NCBI GenBank assembly: GCA_964422785.1 | Contig: CAYRCJ010000011.1 | Coordinates: 1 to 22,587 of the forward strand | DNA: 22,587 nt | From: CAYRCJ01 sp964422785 | GTDB taxonomy: Bacteria > Patescibacteriota > Minisyncoccia > UBA11713 > 2-01-FULL-45-33 | Direction: 5' to 3' | Part shown: piece by piece, positions 1-6,810 of the stretch | How the letters are laid out: each line of letters opens with the position of its first letter | Position numbering within the stretch: the stretch's first letter is position 1 | Notes under the pieces: generated by a model | Seen by the model: only the letters and a program-made list of their open reading frames with translations | Told to the model about the DNA's origin: nothing | Databases searched by the model: none | Program-made: the position numbers and the translations under genes

Positions 1-510
1 GAAGCATATCGTCTTCAATACGGTTGGAATAAAATCTCAATCGTGCGTCCTACAAACACTTACGGCCCATATGACAATTTCAATCCGGAAAATTCAATGG
101 TGGTCCCATCGCTTATCCGAAGGGCGGTTGACGGAGAAAATCCGTTTATCGCCAGGGGATCAGGCGTGGTAAGAGACTTTCTTTATTCTGACGACGTGGC
201 GCGTGGAATGCTTTTGGTCGCAAAACTGGAAGAAACTCGGCCGGTTAATCTTGGAAGCGGGGCCGGCGTGCCGATTAAAGAACTGATAAATACTGTTCTG
301 TCATGTATTTATCCGATGCCTAGGGTTGAATGGAGTAATTCTGCCGGGTCGGGGGATGCGATTCGAGTGATGGATGTTGAGAGGGCGCGGTCAATCGGAT
401 TCTCGCCAAAAGTCGATTTAAAAGACGGTATTCGCGAAACTATCGAATGGTACAAAGCAAACAAAGATAATTTGGATAAACAGTACAATGTTTTAAAGCC
501 ACCCCAATAA
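1..510 (+). CDS. NAD-dependent epimerase/reductase, GDP-L-fucose-synthase-like, 5'-truncated by window edge
   Basis: The reading frame is open from base 1, so the gene begins outside the window; 169 residues are visible. They match the C-terminal substrate-binding half of an extended short-chain dehydrogenase/reductase of the GDP-fucose synthase/WcaG type: a RPTNTYGPYDNF segment, an RDFLYSDDVARG segment, a conserved NLGSG turn, and the usual C-terminal GFSPKVDLKDGIRETIEWY signature. The Rossmann GxxGxxG and the catalytic Tyr-x-x-x-Lys would lie upstream and cannot be checked. Such enzymes epimerise or reduce 4-keto-6-deoxy nucleotide sugars in the cytoplasm. The TAA stop lies in the loop of the terminator hairpin, so the gene ends its transcription unit. 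The exact substrate cannot be told; UDP-glucose 4-epimerase-like activity is the main alternative. Confidence 0.85.
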   Translation, partial: EAYRLQYGWNKISIVRPTNTYGPYDNFNPENSMVVPSLIRRAVDGENPFIARGSGVVRDFLYSDDVARGMLLVAKLEETRPVNLGSGAGVPIKELINTVLSCIYPMPRVEWSNSAGSGDAIRVMDVERARSIGFSPKVDLKDGIRETIEWYKANKDNLDKQYNVLKPPQ

Positions 511-523
511 GGGGTGGTTTTTT
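495..523 (+). terminator. Rho-independent terminator containing the stop codon
   Basis: Arms CCACCCC (499-505) and GGGGTGG (511-517) close a 5-nt loop AATAA that includes the stop codon TAA at 508-510. The stem is followed by six T (518-523) and preceded by AAA (495-497), which can extend the pairing. It ends the first gene's transcript. Confidence 0.9.
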
Positions 524-553
524 GCTGGAAAACTTGGTCACTTTAGAGTAAGT

Positions 554-559
554 TATAAT
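554..559 (+). promoter_or_regulatory. candidate -10 box, possible promoter of the 561 operon
   Basis: A perfect TATAAT lies one base before the ATG at 561, just after the preceding terminator. That is too close for normal leaderless initiation (6-8 nt), so either TAAGTT at 549-554 is the true -10 or translation starts downstream. No convincing -35 is seen. Confidence 0.4.
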
Positions 560-560
560 T

Positions 561-1418
561 ATGTTGCTAAAATCGCTGATCCATAAGGTTAAAGTTAAAT
601 ATCCCGAAGTTAGGGGTATTTTTGACCGGCTGGAATTTGAAAAAACAATCAGAAGTAATGAGCCCTATTTTGGGCCTGTCATGGGGGCGAAGATGGGAAG
701 GGTGGTCCGGCATGGATATATGCAAAAGTTGGTGGAGCTTGAATGCAGGAAACTTAACGGCGGAGATTATAAAATTTTGGAGATAGGTTCCTGGGCCGGA
801 GGATCAACTGTCACATTTGCAGAAGCTATCAAAAAATACAACAACGGAAATGGATATGTCGTATGTATTGACCCCTGGAGAAGTTTTCATGAAGATCATA
901 TTGAAAAAAGAAGCCATGCCGTGATGGAGAAGGCGCTCAAGTCCGGAGAAATTTTTAATTTATTTTTGCACAACATCAAATCATCCGGCTATGAGAATTC
1001 TGTGATTCCGATAAAAGGATACAGCAAGGATATTCTGCCGATTTTAAGAGAGCGCAAGTTTAATTTAATTTTTGTAGACGGTTCGCATTTTTATAAAGAT
1101 GTAATCGGTGATCTTCAAAAATCCGGCGAACTGTTGACAGACGGCGGAATACTTTGCGGTGATGACCTGGAGCTGCAAGCCAATGAACTGGACAAGGCCG
1201 AGGTTGAATTCCACAGAACCAACGACTCTTCAATCGATTCCAAGACAAAGATCGCTTATCACCCGGGAGTTACACTGGCAGTTTCGGAATTTTTTTGGGG
1301 CCCCGTCTCTTCGTGGAAAGGTTTCTGGGCGATGAGAAAAAGCGCCGGAAACTGGGAAAAGGTTTTTTATGAAGATTTAGACAGCGGGAACGTTTCTACG
1401 CCAAAACACTTATTATGA
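561..1418 (+). CDS. class I SAM-dependent methyltransferase (Methyltransf_24-like)
   Basis: A 285-residue protein with a Rossmann-type methyltransferase core. The SAM-binding motif I is EIGSWAGGST at about residues 74-83, followed by VVCIDPW (about 100-106), the acidic loop after strand 2. FVDGSHFYKDV (about 171-181) and GGILCGDD (about 195-202) match the Methyltransf_24/MdmC/CmcI-like group, which often O-methylates sugars or small molecules in glycan and antibiotic clusters. No Shine-Dalgarno sequence precedes ATG 561. The next in-frame ATG (681) would lose about 40 plausible residues, so 561 is kept, although the -10 box just before it makes the start uncertain. The stop overlaps the next start as ATGA (1415-1418), so the genes are translationally coupled. 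The likely role is methylating a glycan sugar; the acceptor is unknown. Confidence 0.85.
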   Translation: MLLKSLIHKVKVKYPEVRGIFDRLEFEKTIRSNEPYFGPVMGAKMGRVVRHGYMQKLVELECRKLNGGDYKILEIGSWAGGSTVTFAEAIKKYNNGNGYVVCIDPWRSFHEDHIEKRSHAVMEKALKSGEIFNLFLHNIKSSGYENSVIPIKGYSKDILPILRERKFNLIFVDGSHFYKDVIGDLQKSGELLTDGGILCGDDLELQANELDKAEVEFHRTNDSSIDSKTKIAYHPGVTLAVSEFFWGPVSSWKGFWAMRKSAGNWEKVFYEDLDSGNVSTPKHLL

Positions 1419-2419
1419 TAATTACACGCACGCCATTTAGAATATCTTTTTTCGGGGGAGGCACAGACTATCCTATTTGGTATGAAAAAAATGGGGGGGC
1501 TGTTCTTAGCGTCGCAATCAATAAGTATTGTTACGTTACCTGCCGGCAGCTGTCGCCGTTTTTTGATTTCAATTATCGCCTTCGGTACAACAAAATTGAG
1601 GAAACAAAAGCGATTCACGAAATAGAGCATCCTTCGGTTCGCGAATGCCTTTCGTTTGTAAATTTTGATAAGCGGCTTGAGATGCAGCACAATACAGATA
1701 TTCCCGGAATGTCCGGGCTTGGCTCAAGCTCCGCGTTTACTGTCGGGTTTTTAAAAGCTCTTCACGCGCTAAAAGAAGAAGAAATTTCAAAATATGATCT
1801 GGCCAAAGAGGCGATCCACGTTGAACAAAGCAGGATAAAAGAAAATGTAGGTTCTCAGGATCAGACAATCGCGGCCTTTGGGGGCTTAAGAAAAATATTA
1901 TTCGGCGGCCCCAATAAAATCGAGGTTTCTTTGATTGAAATGGACAAAGAAAGATCAAATAATTTTCAAAATCATCTGATGCTTTTTTTCACCGGTTACC
2001 CCAGAAATGCTTCTCAAGTTGCCGCCGAACAGATTAAAAATACTCCCCATAAAGAACAGGAGCTTAAGAGAATGCGTCAAATGGTTGAAGAGGCGCACTC
2101 CATACTTGTTGACAAAAAAAGTAATTTGGAAGATTTTGGAAGGCTTCTTCACGATTCCTGGACCATAAAAAAAAGTTTAAGTTCTCAGATCACAACTCCG
2201 GTAATTGATAACATCTATCAGGCCGGCATGGAGGCCGGGGCTTTGGGCGGGAAAATTCTCGGTGCCGGAGGGGGTGGATTCATATTATTTTTTGTAAAAC
2301 CGGAATTTCAGCAAAGCGTTAAAGAAAAATTAAAAAATCTGATTCACGTTCCGTTTAAATTTGAAGAATTCGGCAGTAAAGTTATTTTCCACATGCCGGA
2401 GAGTAAATTGGGATATTAA
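1415..2419 (+). CDS. hddA: GHMP sugar kinase, D-glycero-D-manno-heptose 7-phosphate kinase-like
   Basis: A 334-residue GHMP-superfamily kinase of the family's normal length. The N-terminus (RTPFRISFFGGGTDYP, residues 5-20) is the typical HddA/heptokinase signature. The ATP-binding loop GMSGLGSSSAF is at residues 98-108 and the C-terminal glycine-rich motif GGKILGAGGGGF at about 278-289. Family enzymes phosphorylate the anomeric carbon of heptose 7-phosphate, or similar sugars such as fucose, ahead of nucleotide activation. The start overlaps the upstream stop by four bases. No GmhA, GmhB or HddC partner is visible, so the substrate could be another sugar, and the symbol rests on family resemblance only. 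Confidence 0.8.
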   Translation: MIITRTPFRISFFGGGTDYPIWYEKNGGAVLSVAINKYCYVTCRQLSPFFDFNYRLRYNKIEETKAIHEIEHPSVRECLSFVNFDKRLEMQHNTDIPGMSGLGSSSAFTVGFLKALHALKEEEISKYDLAKEAIHVEQSRIKENVGSQDQTIAAFGGLRKILFGGPNKIEVSLIEMDKERSNNFQNHLMLFFTGYPRNASQVAAEQIKNTPHKEQELKRMRQMVEEAHSILVDKKSNLEDFGRLLHDSWTIKKSLSSQITTPVIDNIYQAGMEAGALGGKILGAGGGGFILFFVKPEFQQSVKEKLKNLIHVPFKFEEFGSKVIFHMPESKLGY

Positions 2420-2430
2420 AAAGAATTTAA

Positions 2431-3300
2431 ATGTTTGATTCCAATAAAATTACATTCGATTCTAACGCCTCCAAACGCATTTCTTTTGTTTTATTAACAA
2501 AGAATAAAGGAAAAAATTTAGACGAGACACTGGCGCGTTCCCGAAATCTCATAACACCCAAAGATGAGCTTATTGTAGTGGATGGCGGGTCAAAGGATGA
2601 AACGGCTGAGGTCATCAAAAAATACGGGGATCTTGTGAGCGTGTTTGTGACAGAGCCGGATCTCCACGCGATGCACGCGCACAATAAAGCCATTCTGCTT
2701 TCATCCGGGAAATATATAAAATTGCTTACCGATAATGATATTTTTCATGCGGAAGGTATAGAGGCGGCGGTAAAGGTTATGGAGAGCAATCCCGAAATAG
2801 ATCTTTTGTTATGCGGCGGAGTTAAAGAATATCGCGGACGGAAAAGGCCGGTATATTTGCCGGCAAATTCTAATTATGGAAGAAAACCGGAGGACGCTTT
2901 CACTTATAAAGGCGCCGACACCGGAGTCGGGCATTTTGTCAGGCGCAGCGCTTTTACAAAAGCGGGCCTTATCGGATTTAACGTAAATTCAGATAAAGAA
3001 TTTGTATTGCGCTGTATTAAAAATAGATGCGTTGTGAGGTTCGCCAGGATCAATTTGTATTATCATATATTGGCTGATGATAGCCTTGTTTTGAGAAACG
3101 CCGCTGTTCACAAAGCGGATACAATACGGCTCGCAAAAGAGTATTGTAATGCGTCTTTTTATTTAAAATATAGAATAGGAATGATATTTAAAGAAAGCAA
3201 ATTTTTAAAACCTTTTTATTTATTATATCTTGGCATCGCCCGCAGATTTAAGAAGCCGACAAAAAAAATTGAATACATTTGGGACGGCGGACTCAGCTAA
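2431..3300 (+). CDS. family 2 glycosyltransferase (GT-A)
   Basis: A 289-residue protein whose first half is a GT2 domain: ISFVLLTKNKGKNLDETL (about 17-34), nucleotide-binding IVVDGGSKDET (about 48-58) and the metal-binding DxD equivalent TDND at about 100-103. TGVGHFVRRSAF is the usual acceptor-side segment. No strong membrane segment is seen, so it probably works at the cytoplasmic face, adding one sugar to a lipid-linked repeat unit. It lies 11 nt after the kinase stop, with only A-rich sequence and no clear ribosome-binding site, and is presumably expressed by read-through from the upstream genes. The donor and linkage cannot be predicted. Confidence 0.85.
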   Translation: MFDSNKITFDSNASKRISFVLLTKNKGKNLDETLARSRNLITPKDELIVVDGGSKDETAEVIKKYGDLVSVFVTEPDLHAMHAHNKAILLSSGKYIKLLTDNDIFHAEGIEAAVKVMESNPEIDLLLCGGVKEYRGRKRPVYLPANSNYGRKPEDAFTYKGADTGVGHFVRRSAFTKAGLIGFNVNSDKEFVLRCIKNRCVVRFARINLYYHILADDSLVLRNAAVHKADTIRLAKEYCNASFYLKYRIGMIFKESKFLKPFYLLYLGIARRFKKPTKKIEYIWDGGLS

Positions 3301-3301
3301 A

Positions 3302-4654
3302 ATGGACCGAAAATTAAAAATTTTGTTTGTCATCCGGTCGGCGCAAATTTACCATTACTATGAATCCATAGTTTCAGCGCTGGAAAGACGCGGACACCCG
3401 GTGATTATTCTTTTTGATCAAGAGTGGACCGGGCCGGAATATATTTCCGATGTGCGCCACAGCTTTGAATGGGCGCATTCACGGAGCGACAAATGGAAGA
3501 AAATTTTATTTTTTTCGAGAGAGGTTCTGAGCTGGAGAAGATATTTGCTTGATAAAAATCAATCAGAATTTTATGGAGACCGATGGTTAAAATATATTTC
3601 CCCCAAATTCAGGGCCTTTGTTAAAATATTCCCGCCGGTTAAAATATTTGTGAAATCAAAAATTTGCGGAGCATTTCTGGAATATATAGAAAAGATCGCG
3701 CCTCCGGATAAAAGTATTTTAGAAAATATAAAAAAATATAATCCCGACGTTGTCTTGGCGACGCCGGTGAACTTTCGGCAATCTTCCGCTGATCTGGAAT
3801 ATCTAAAAGCCGCGAAATTTTTGGGCATTCCCACGGGGCTTCCGGTGATTTCCTGGGACAACCTGACAACCAAGGGTCTGATGCATATAATTCCGGACGC
3901 AATTTTTGTATGGAATGAATCTCAAAAAAAAGAAGCGATGGAAGGACACGATATTCCGGAGACAAATATTAAAATCGTCGGGGCGCCATTTTTTGATAAA
4001 TGGTTTACCCTGTTAAATGCCGCTCCACGGCAATTTCGCGAAGCGAAATTATTTAACAGGGTAAACCCTTATGTTCTCTATCTTGGCTCTTCTGACAATA
4101 TTGCTCCAGACGAGCGCTGGTTAATAAAAGAAATAAGAGACGCGCTAGATAAGTCCGAAGATGAAAAGTTAAAAAATACCCAAATTATTTTTCGTCCGCA
4201 CCCGGCAAACTATAAAGTGTATCGGGATTTTTCGCTGCCGAAAGTTTTCGTCCAGAAGGAAGGCGATATGCCAAAAGACGTGAAATCTTTGCAGGATTTT
4301 TATGATCTGCTTTTTTACTCCGAGGCCGTGACAAGCATTAATACCAGCGGAATGGTCGACGCTATTATCGCGGGGCGTCCGGTAATTTCGTTCGAGAGAG
4401 ATGAATTTTCCGCTACTCAAGTTTTGGCGGAGCACTACCGGCACATGCGTGAAAGCAACGCGCTTTACATAACCAAAACTTCCGAAGAATTTTTGGCTGT
4501 TTTTTCAAAATTGCTTTCGGGAATAGATTTCAAAAAACCGGACAGAGAAAAATTTATCGGAGAGTTTATCCGTCCTTGCGGGCTTGACAAATCAGCCGGA
4601 GAAATGGTAGCACTTGAGATAGAGAAATTAAGGAGCGGGTATGTTGAAAAATAA
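3302..4654 (+). CDS. GT-B-like transferase (CDP-glycerol glycerophosphotransferase/capsule-type), carries an in-frame palindrome
   Basis: A 450-residue protein starting at ATG 3302, one base after the previous stop. An in-frame upstream start at 3230 exists but would overlap the previous gene by 71 bases. The N-terminal Rossmann half begins KILFVIRSAQIYHYYESI. The C-terminal half has VLYLGSSDN (about 258-266), IIFRPHPANY (about 295-304) and the donor-site segment SGMVDAIIAGRPVISFERDEF (about 349-369), resembling CDP-glycerol glycerophosphotransferases and related GT-B capsule enzymes. Residues 234-255, between the two Rossmann halves, are encoded by a perfect palindromic element (4002-4067). 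The gene overlaps the next by 14 nt. The likely role is transferring a sugar or polyol phosphate to the glycan; the donor is unknown. Confidence 0.7.
   Translation: MDRKLKILFVIRSAQIYHYYESIVSALERRGHPVIILFDQEWTGPEYISDVRHSFEWAHSRSDKWKKILFFSREVLSWRRYLLDKNQSEFYGDRWLKYISPKFRAFVKIFPPVKIFVKSKICGAFLEYIEKIAPPDKSILENIKKYNPDVVLATPVNFRQSSADLEYLKAAKFLGIPTGLPVISWDNLTTKGLMHIIPDAIFVWNESQKKEAMEGHDIPETNIKIVGAPFFDKWFTLLNAAPRQFREAKLFNRVNPYVLYLGSSDNIAPDERWLIKEIRDALDKSEDEKLKNTQIIFRPHPANYKVYRDFSLPKVFVQKEGDMPKDVKSLQDFYDLLFYSEAVTSINTSGMVDAIIAGRPVISFERDEFSATQVLAEHYRHMRESNALYITKTSEEFLAVFSKLLSGIDFKKPDREKFIGEFIRPCGLDKSAGEMVALEIEKLRSGYVEK
4002..4067. repeat. 66-bp compound palindrome (three-way junction) inside a coding gene
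   Basis: Outer arms of 17 bp match perfectly: GGTTTACCCTGTTAAAT (4002-4018) and its reverse complement (4051-4067). Between them are two adjacent inner hairpins: TGCCG/CGGCA (4018-4032, loop CTCCA) and AATTTCGC/GCGAAATT (4032-4050, loop GAA). Nearly every base can pair, giving a cloverleaf-like three-way junction. The element is 66 nt (22 codons) and keeps the host frame open. It resembles in-frame palindromic mobile elements such as the Rickettsia palindromic elements in style, not in sequence. Whether it is repeated elsewhere in the genome is unknown. Confidence 0.8.
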
Positions 4655-5603
4655 AAAAATCCTGATAACCGGCGCGACCGGCTTCATCGGTTCCAACTTA
4701 GCGAAAAGGCTTGTTGGGTCCGGGCACGAAATACACACATTTATCAGGAAAAGTTCCAACTTTTGGAAATTGGACGATATTATGGAAAAAGTGGTTGTGC
4801 ATGAGGCTGACCTTTCGGATAATTTTTCAAAGATAAAAAGAATCGTCGAGGATATAAATCCGAACGGAATTTTTCATTTAGCCGCCTCCACCATTATGAG
4901 TGGAGTTATGGCTTCCGCAGAAGAAGTCTGGAAAATTAACTTTTTGGGAACAAATAAACTGATTCATTCTTTAGAAAATATTGACTACGAATTCTTTGTG
5001 CAGGCGGGCAGTTTTTCAGAATATGGATTAAAAAATTCTCCCATAAAAGAATCGGAGCGATGCGAGCCCGGTGATGAATATGGATTGAGCAAGCTGGCCA
5101 CGACACTGTTGTGCCGGCTGACGGCGCAGCGCCATCAGAAACCAATTGTAACATTTCGCATCTTTACTCCTTACGGCCCGTTTATACAAAATGGGAGATT
5201 GGTTTATAACGCATTGCTCGGCGCCATGAAAGGTGAGCCTATCAAAATGACCTCGCCTCTCATCACCAGAGATTTTATTTATGTTGATGATCTTGTTGAT
5301 CTGTTTATCGAGGGGGCGGATCGCGCCGGCGAATATAAAGGCGAAATATTCAATGCCGCGTCGGGCGAAAAAACAACACTTGAAGAGGTGATTCGGCAGG
5401 CTCTTGTGGTAACCGGTTCTAAAAGCTTGGCTGAATGGGGCGCCCTGCCGAATGTTTCTTACGACTCTGACAGATGGCAGGCGGATATGACAAAAACTTT
5501 TCAATCGTTCAATTGGAGGCCGCAGACTGTATTTTCATCCGGCATGGCGCGGACCCACTCATGGTTGAAAGAGAATTTGCATAGATACGGCGAGACGCTT
5601 TAA
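4641..5603 (+). CDS. NAD-dependent epimerase/dehydratase (extended SDR)
   Basis: A 320-residue extended SDR. The Rossmann nucleotide-binding motif GATGFIG is at residues 11-17. The active site has Ser124 (QAGSFSEYG) and the Tyr147-x-x-x-Lys151 pair (EYGLSK). The substrate-domain segments RIFTPYGPF and RDFIYVDDLVDLF follow. The start at ATG 4641 is supported by AGGAG at 4631-4635 and overlaps the previous gene by 14 nt. It resembles NDP-4-keto-6-deoxyhexose reductases and epimerases such as CDP-abequose synthase-like RfbJ. It is the last gene of the 561 operon, followed eight bases later by a terminator. It may finish a deoxysugar started by the dTDP-glucose dehydratase further on; this link is inference. 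Confidence 0.85.
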   Translation: MLKNKKILITGATGFIGSNLAKRLVGSGHEIHTFIRKSSNFWKLDDIMEKVVVHEADLSDNFSKIKRIVEDINPNGIFHLAASTIMSGVMASAEEVWKINFLGTNKLIHSLENIDYEFFVQAGSFSEYGLKNSPIKESERCEPGDEYGLSKLATTLLCRLTAQRHQKPIVTFRIFTPYGPFIQNGRLVYNALLGAMKGEPIKMTSPLITRDFIYVDDLVDLFIEGADRAGEYKGEIFNAASGEKTTLEEVIRQALVVTGSKSLAEWGALPNVSYDSDRWQADMTKTFQSFNWRPQTVFSSGMARTHSWLKENLHRYGETL

Positions 5604-5610
5604 TAAATAA

Positions 5611-5640
5611 AACCCATCTGCAACCGCAGACGGGTTTTTT
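5611..5640 (+). terminator. Rho-independent terminator of the 561-5603 operon
   Basis: An 11-position stem (5611-5621 with 5626-5636) has one A-C mismatch and a 4-nt AACC loop, and is followed by a run of six T (5635-5640). Confidence 0.9.
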
Positions 5641-5643
5641 CGT

Positions 5644-5651
5644 TGTATAAT
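5644..5651 (+). promoter_or_regulatory. -10 promoter box, leaderless start of the cupin gene
   Basis: TATAAT (5646-5651) is preceded directly by TG and lies 7 nt before ATG 5659, with no ribosome-binding site. This is the spacing expected when transcription starts at the A of the ATG. It begins four bases after the preceding terminator's T-run. Confidence 0.7.
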
Positions 5652-5658
5652 ATATCAG

Positions 5659-6123
5659 ATGGTGAAAATATATAAAATCAAAAGATTCGGGACAAAAAAC
5701 AAGGGCAAAAAAAATGGCTCAATGCTTCCAATTTGGAAAGATTATGATTCGATTCCAAAAATGAAGCCGCGTTTCGTTTACTATTTTACTTGCGCGCCCA
5801 AAACCGAAAAAGGGCCTTATTTGCATAAAAAAAGAAGAGGGCTTTTAACCTTGTTGGAAGGGAAAGCCATTTTTATTTATAAAATTGGGGAGAAATTGAA
5901 AGCTCCGCTTTCATCCCGACGTAACGTCGGGATCAGTGCTAAAGCACTGAAAGAAATTAAACTTGATGCTTCAAGAGAGGCCGTGATGATAGATGTTCCA
6001 AAAGGCATTGGTTACTTAATAAAAAACCCGTACCTGAAAGAAGCGAAGTTTATAAATATTTGCGATTATCCGTGGAGAGCGGGGGATAACGAGACAATAA
6101 CGCCCGATTTCGAAGGATATTGA
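5659..6123 (+). CDS. RmlC/WxcM-like cupin (sugar 3,4-ketoisomerase or 3,5-epimerase related), carries an in-frame palindrome
   Basis: A 154-residue cupin. RFVYYFTCAPKTEKGPYLHKK (about 38-58) and LLEGKAIFIY (about 65-74) match the dTDP-4-dehydrorhamnose 3,5-epimerase-related/WxcM-like/FdtA group, and VPKGIGYLIKNP (about 113-124) is the second cupin half. The usual HxH is reduced to a single His56 after GPYL, as in non-metal sugar-nucleotide cupins. Residues 84-99 (LSSRRNV...LKE) are encoded by a palindromic element (5908-5953) that looks like an inserted surface loop. The probable role is isomerising or epimerising a 4-keto-6-deoxy nucleotide sugar made by the dehydratase at 6811. Translation is probably leaderless. 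The family fit is good; the reaction is unproven. Confidence 0.7.
   Translation: MVKIYKIKRFGTKNKGKKNGSMLPIWKDYDSIPKMKPRFVYYFTCAPKTEKGPYLHKKRRGLLTLLEGKAIFIYKIGEKLKAPLSSRRNVGISAKALKEIKLDASREAVMIDVPKGIGYLIKNPYLKEAKFINICDYPWRAGDNETITPDFEGY
5908..5953. repeat. 46-bp compound palindrome (three-way junction) inside the cupin gene
   Basis: Two perfect hairpins sit side by side: ATCCCGACG/CGTCGGGAT (5913-5933, loop TAA) and CAGTGCT/AGCACTG (5934-5949, loop AA). They are closed by a short outer stem CTTT/AAAG (5908-5911 and 5950-5953). The layout is the same as at 4002-4067: an outer stem plus two inner hairpins. The frame stays open. The ATCCCGAC/GTCGGGAT hairpin recurs at 6741-6763. Confidence 0.75.
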
Positions 6124-6148
6124 CATATCGGTTTATAAATGATATTTT
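6120..6148 (+). promoter_or_regulatory. sigma70-like promoter for the 6178 gene
   Basis: A perfect -35 TTGACA (6120-6125), overlapping the end of the cupin gene, is followed after 17 bp by TATTTT (6143-6148) as the -10. Initiation near 6155 would give a leader of about 20 nt containing the ribosome-binding site at 6167. Confidence 0.5.
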
Positions 6149-6166
6149 TTCAGTCAGATTAAGTTT

Positions 6167-6172
6167 GGGAGG
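6167..6172 (+). promoter_or_regulatory. ribosome-binding site fixing a GTG start
   Basis: GGGAGG lies 5 nt before GTG 6178. An ATG at 6173 overlaps the spacer but is in another frame and stops after about 14 codons, so the GTG is the real start. Confidence 0.75.
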
Positions 6173-6177
6173 ATGCC

Positions 6178-6732
6178 GTGTCAGACAAAAGACGAAAGAT
6201 GCACGGAGAGCCCGTAGGCAAAGAAGAAGTTTTGAAAGCATTGGGTAATCCCGCATCATGGGCTCGAGATGAAAGAAAGCTGGAGTTCAACAAAAGACTT
6301 GTGCCCGGAAATAAAGAACTCGATATTTTCGGGATAAAAGGATGCTCCGGAAGCGAGGGTTATCTGGGTTATCTGGAGAGATCTTTGGGATGTCCTGCCG
6401 GATCAGACACCGGTTTGGTTTCTGAAGAAGAAAATAGAGTAATCCTGGAAACAACAACTCAGGAAATTTCAGCCGAGATTGAAAAGTATACCGGTCTTCT
6501 TGCTAAACTGGAAGAGGTTCCCGCTGAAATTGAAAAATATTTAGGAGCTTTAAAACGGACTATAGAAATTAAACAAATGTTCTGGCCGGAAAACCCGGAA
6601 GCTCAGCCCATTGAAGAATTGAAAGAACTGGCGCGCCAGAGCAACGCCAGAACGGAGCGAGAGGTCGCGGAAATCCGGGAGACCATCGGAGCATATACCG
6701 AAATTTTAAATGAGCTCAGAGGTCTTTATTAG
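6178..6732 (+). CDS. hypothetical helical protein with a repeated AEIEKY motif
   Basis: I do not recognise a family. The 184 residues are very rich in Glu and Lys. The N-terminal third is polar with a GCSGSEGYLGYLERSLGCP segment (about 55-72) that holds the only two cysteines. From about residue 95 to the end the sequence looks helical and coiled-coil-like, with a short internal repeat AEIEKYxGxL at 99 and again at 116. There is no signal peptide or membrane segment, so it is probably cytoplasmic. It starts at GTG with a good ribosome-binding site, seems to have its own promoter, and ends before a terminator hairpin, so it is probably monocistronic. It lies between sugar genes but nothing in it suggests sugar chemistry. 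Confidence 0.65.
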   Translation: MSDKRRKMHGEPVGKEEVLKALGNPASWARDERKLEFNKRLVPGNKELDIFGIKGCSGSEGYLGYLERSLGCPAGSDTGLVSEEENRVILETTTQEISAEIEKYTGLLAKLEEVPAEIEKYLGALKRTIEIKQMFWPENPEAQPIEELKELARQSNARTEREVAEIRETIGAYTEILNELRGLY

Positions 6733-6740
6733 ACTACATC

Positions 6741-6765
6741 AATCCCGACGTTATGTCGGGATTTT
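6741..6765 (+). terminator. terminator built on a recurring hairpin
   Basis: A nine-bp perfect stem AATCCCGAC/GTCGGGATT (6741-6763) with a 5-nt loop is followed by TTTT. Its arms match the hairpin inside the cupin gene at 5913-5933. Confidence 0.7.
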
Positions 6766-6794
6766 ACTTATCCAAAACATTTTTGCCGGATTTG

Positions 6795-6803
6795 TGGTTT
6801 AAT
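6795..6803 (+). promoter_or_regulatory. extended -10 promoter, leaderless start of rmlB
   Basis: TGG-TTTAAT (TGn plus -10 at 6798-6803) ends 7 nt before ATG 6811, the same spacing as at the cupin gene. No ribosome-binding site is present. Confidence 0.5.
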
Positions 6804-6810
6804 TAATACT

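Noticed and set aside
3230..3301. Longer start for the GT-B-like gene at 3230
   Set aside because: It would overlap the GT2 gene by 71 bases, lacks a ribosome-binding site, and the extra residues are basic with no family similarity; ATG 3302 fits the conserved start.
4002..4067. The cloverleaf-like palindrome as a tRNA gene
   Set aside because: It lacks T-loop and anticodon-loop consensus and has two inner hairpins only, not three; the outer stem is 17 bp.
5028..5504. Minus-strand open frame over the epimerase gene
   Set aside because: Antisense to a gene with a complete SDR motif set; no promoter or ribosome-binding site.
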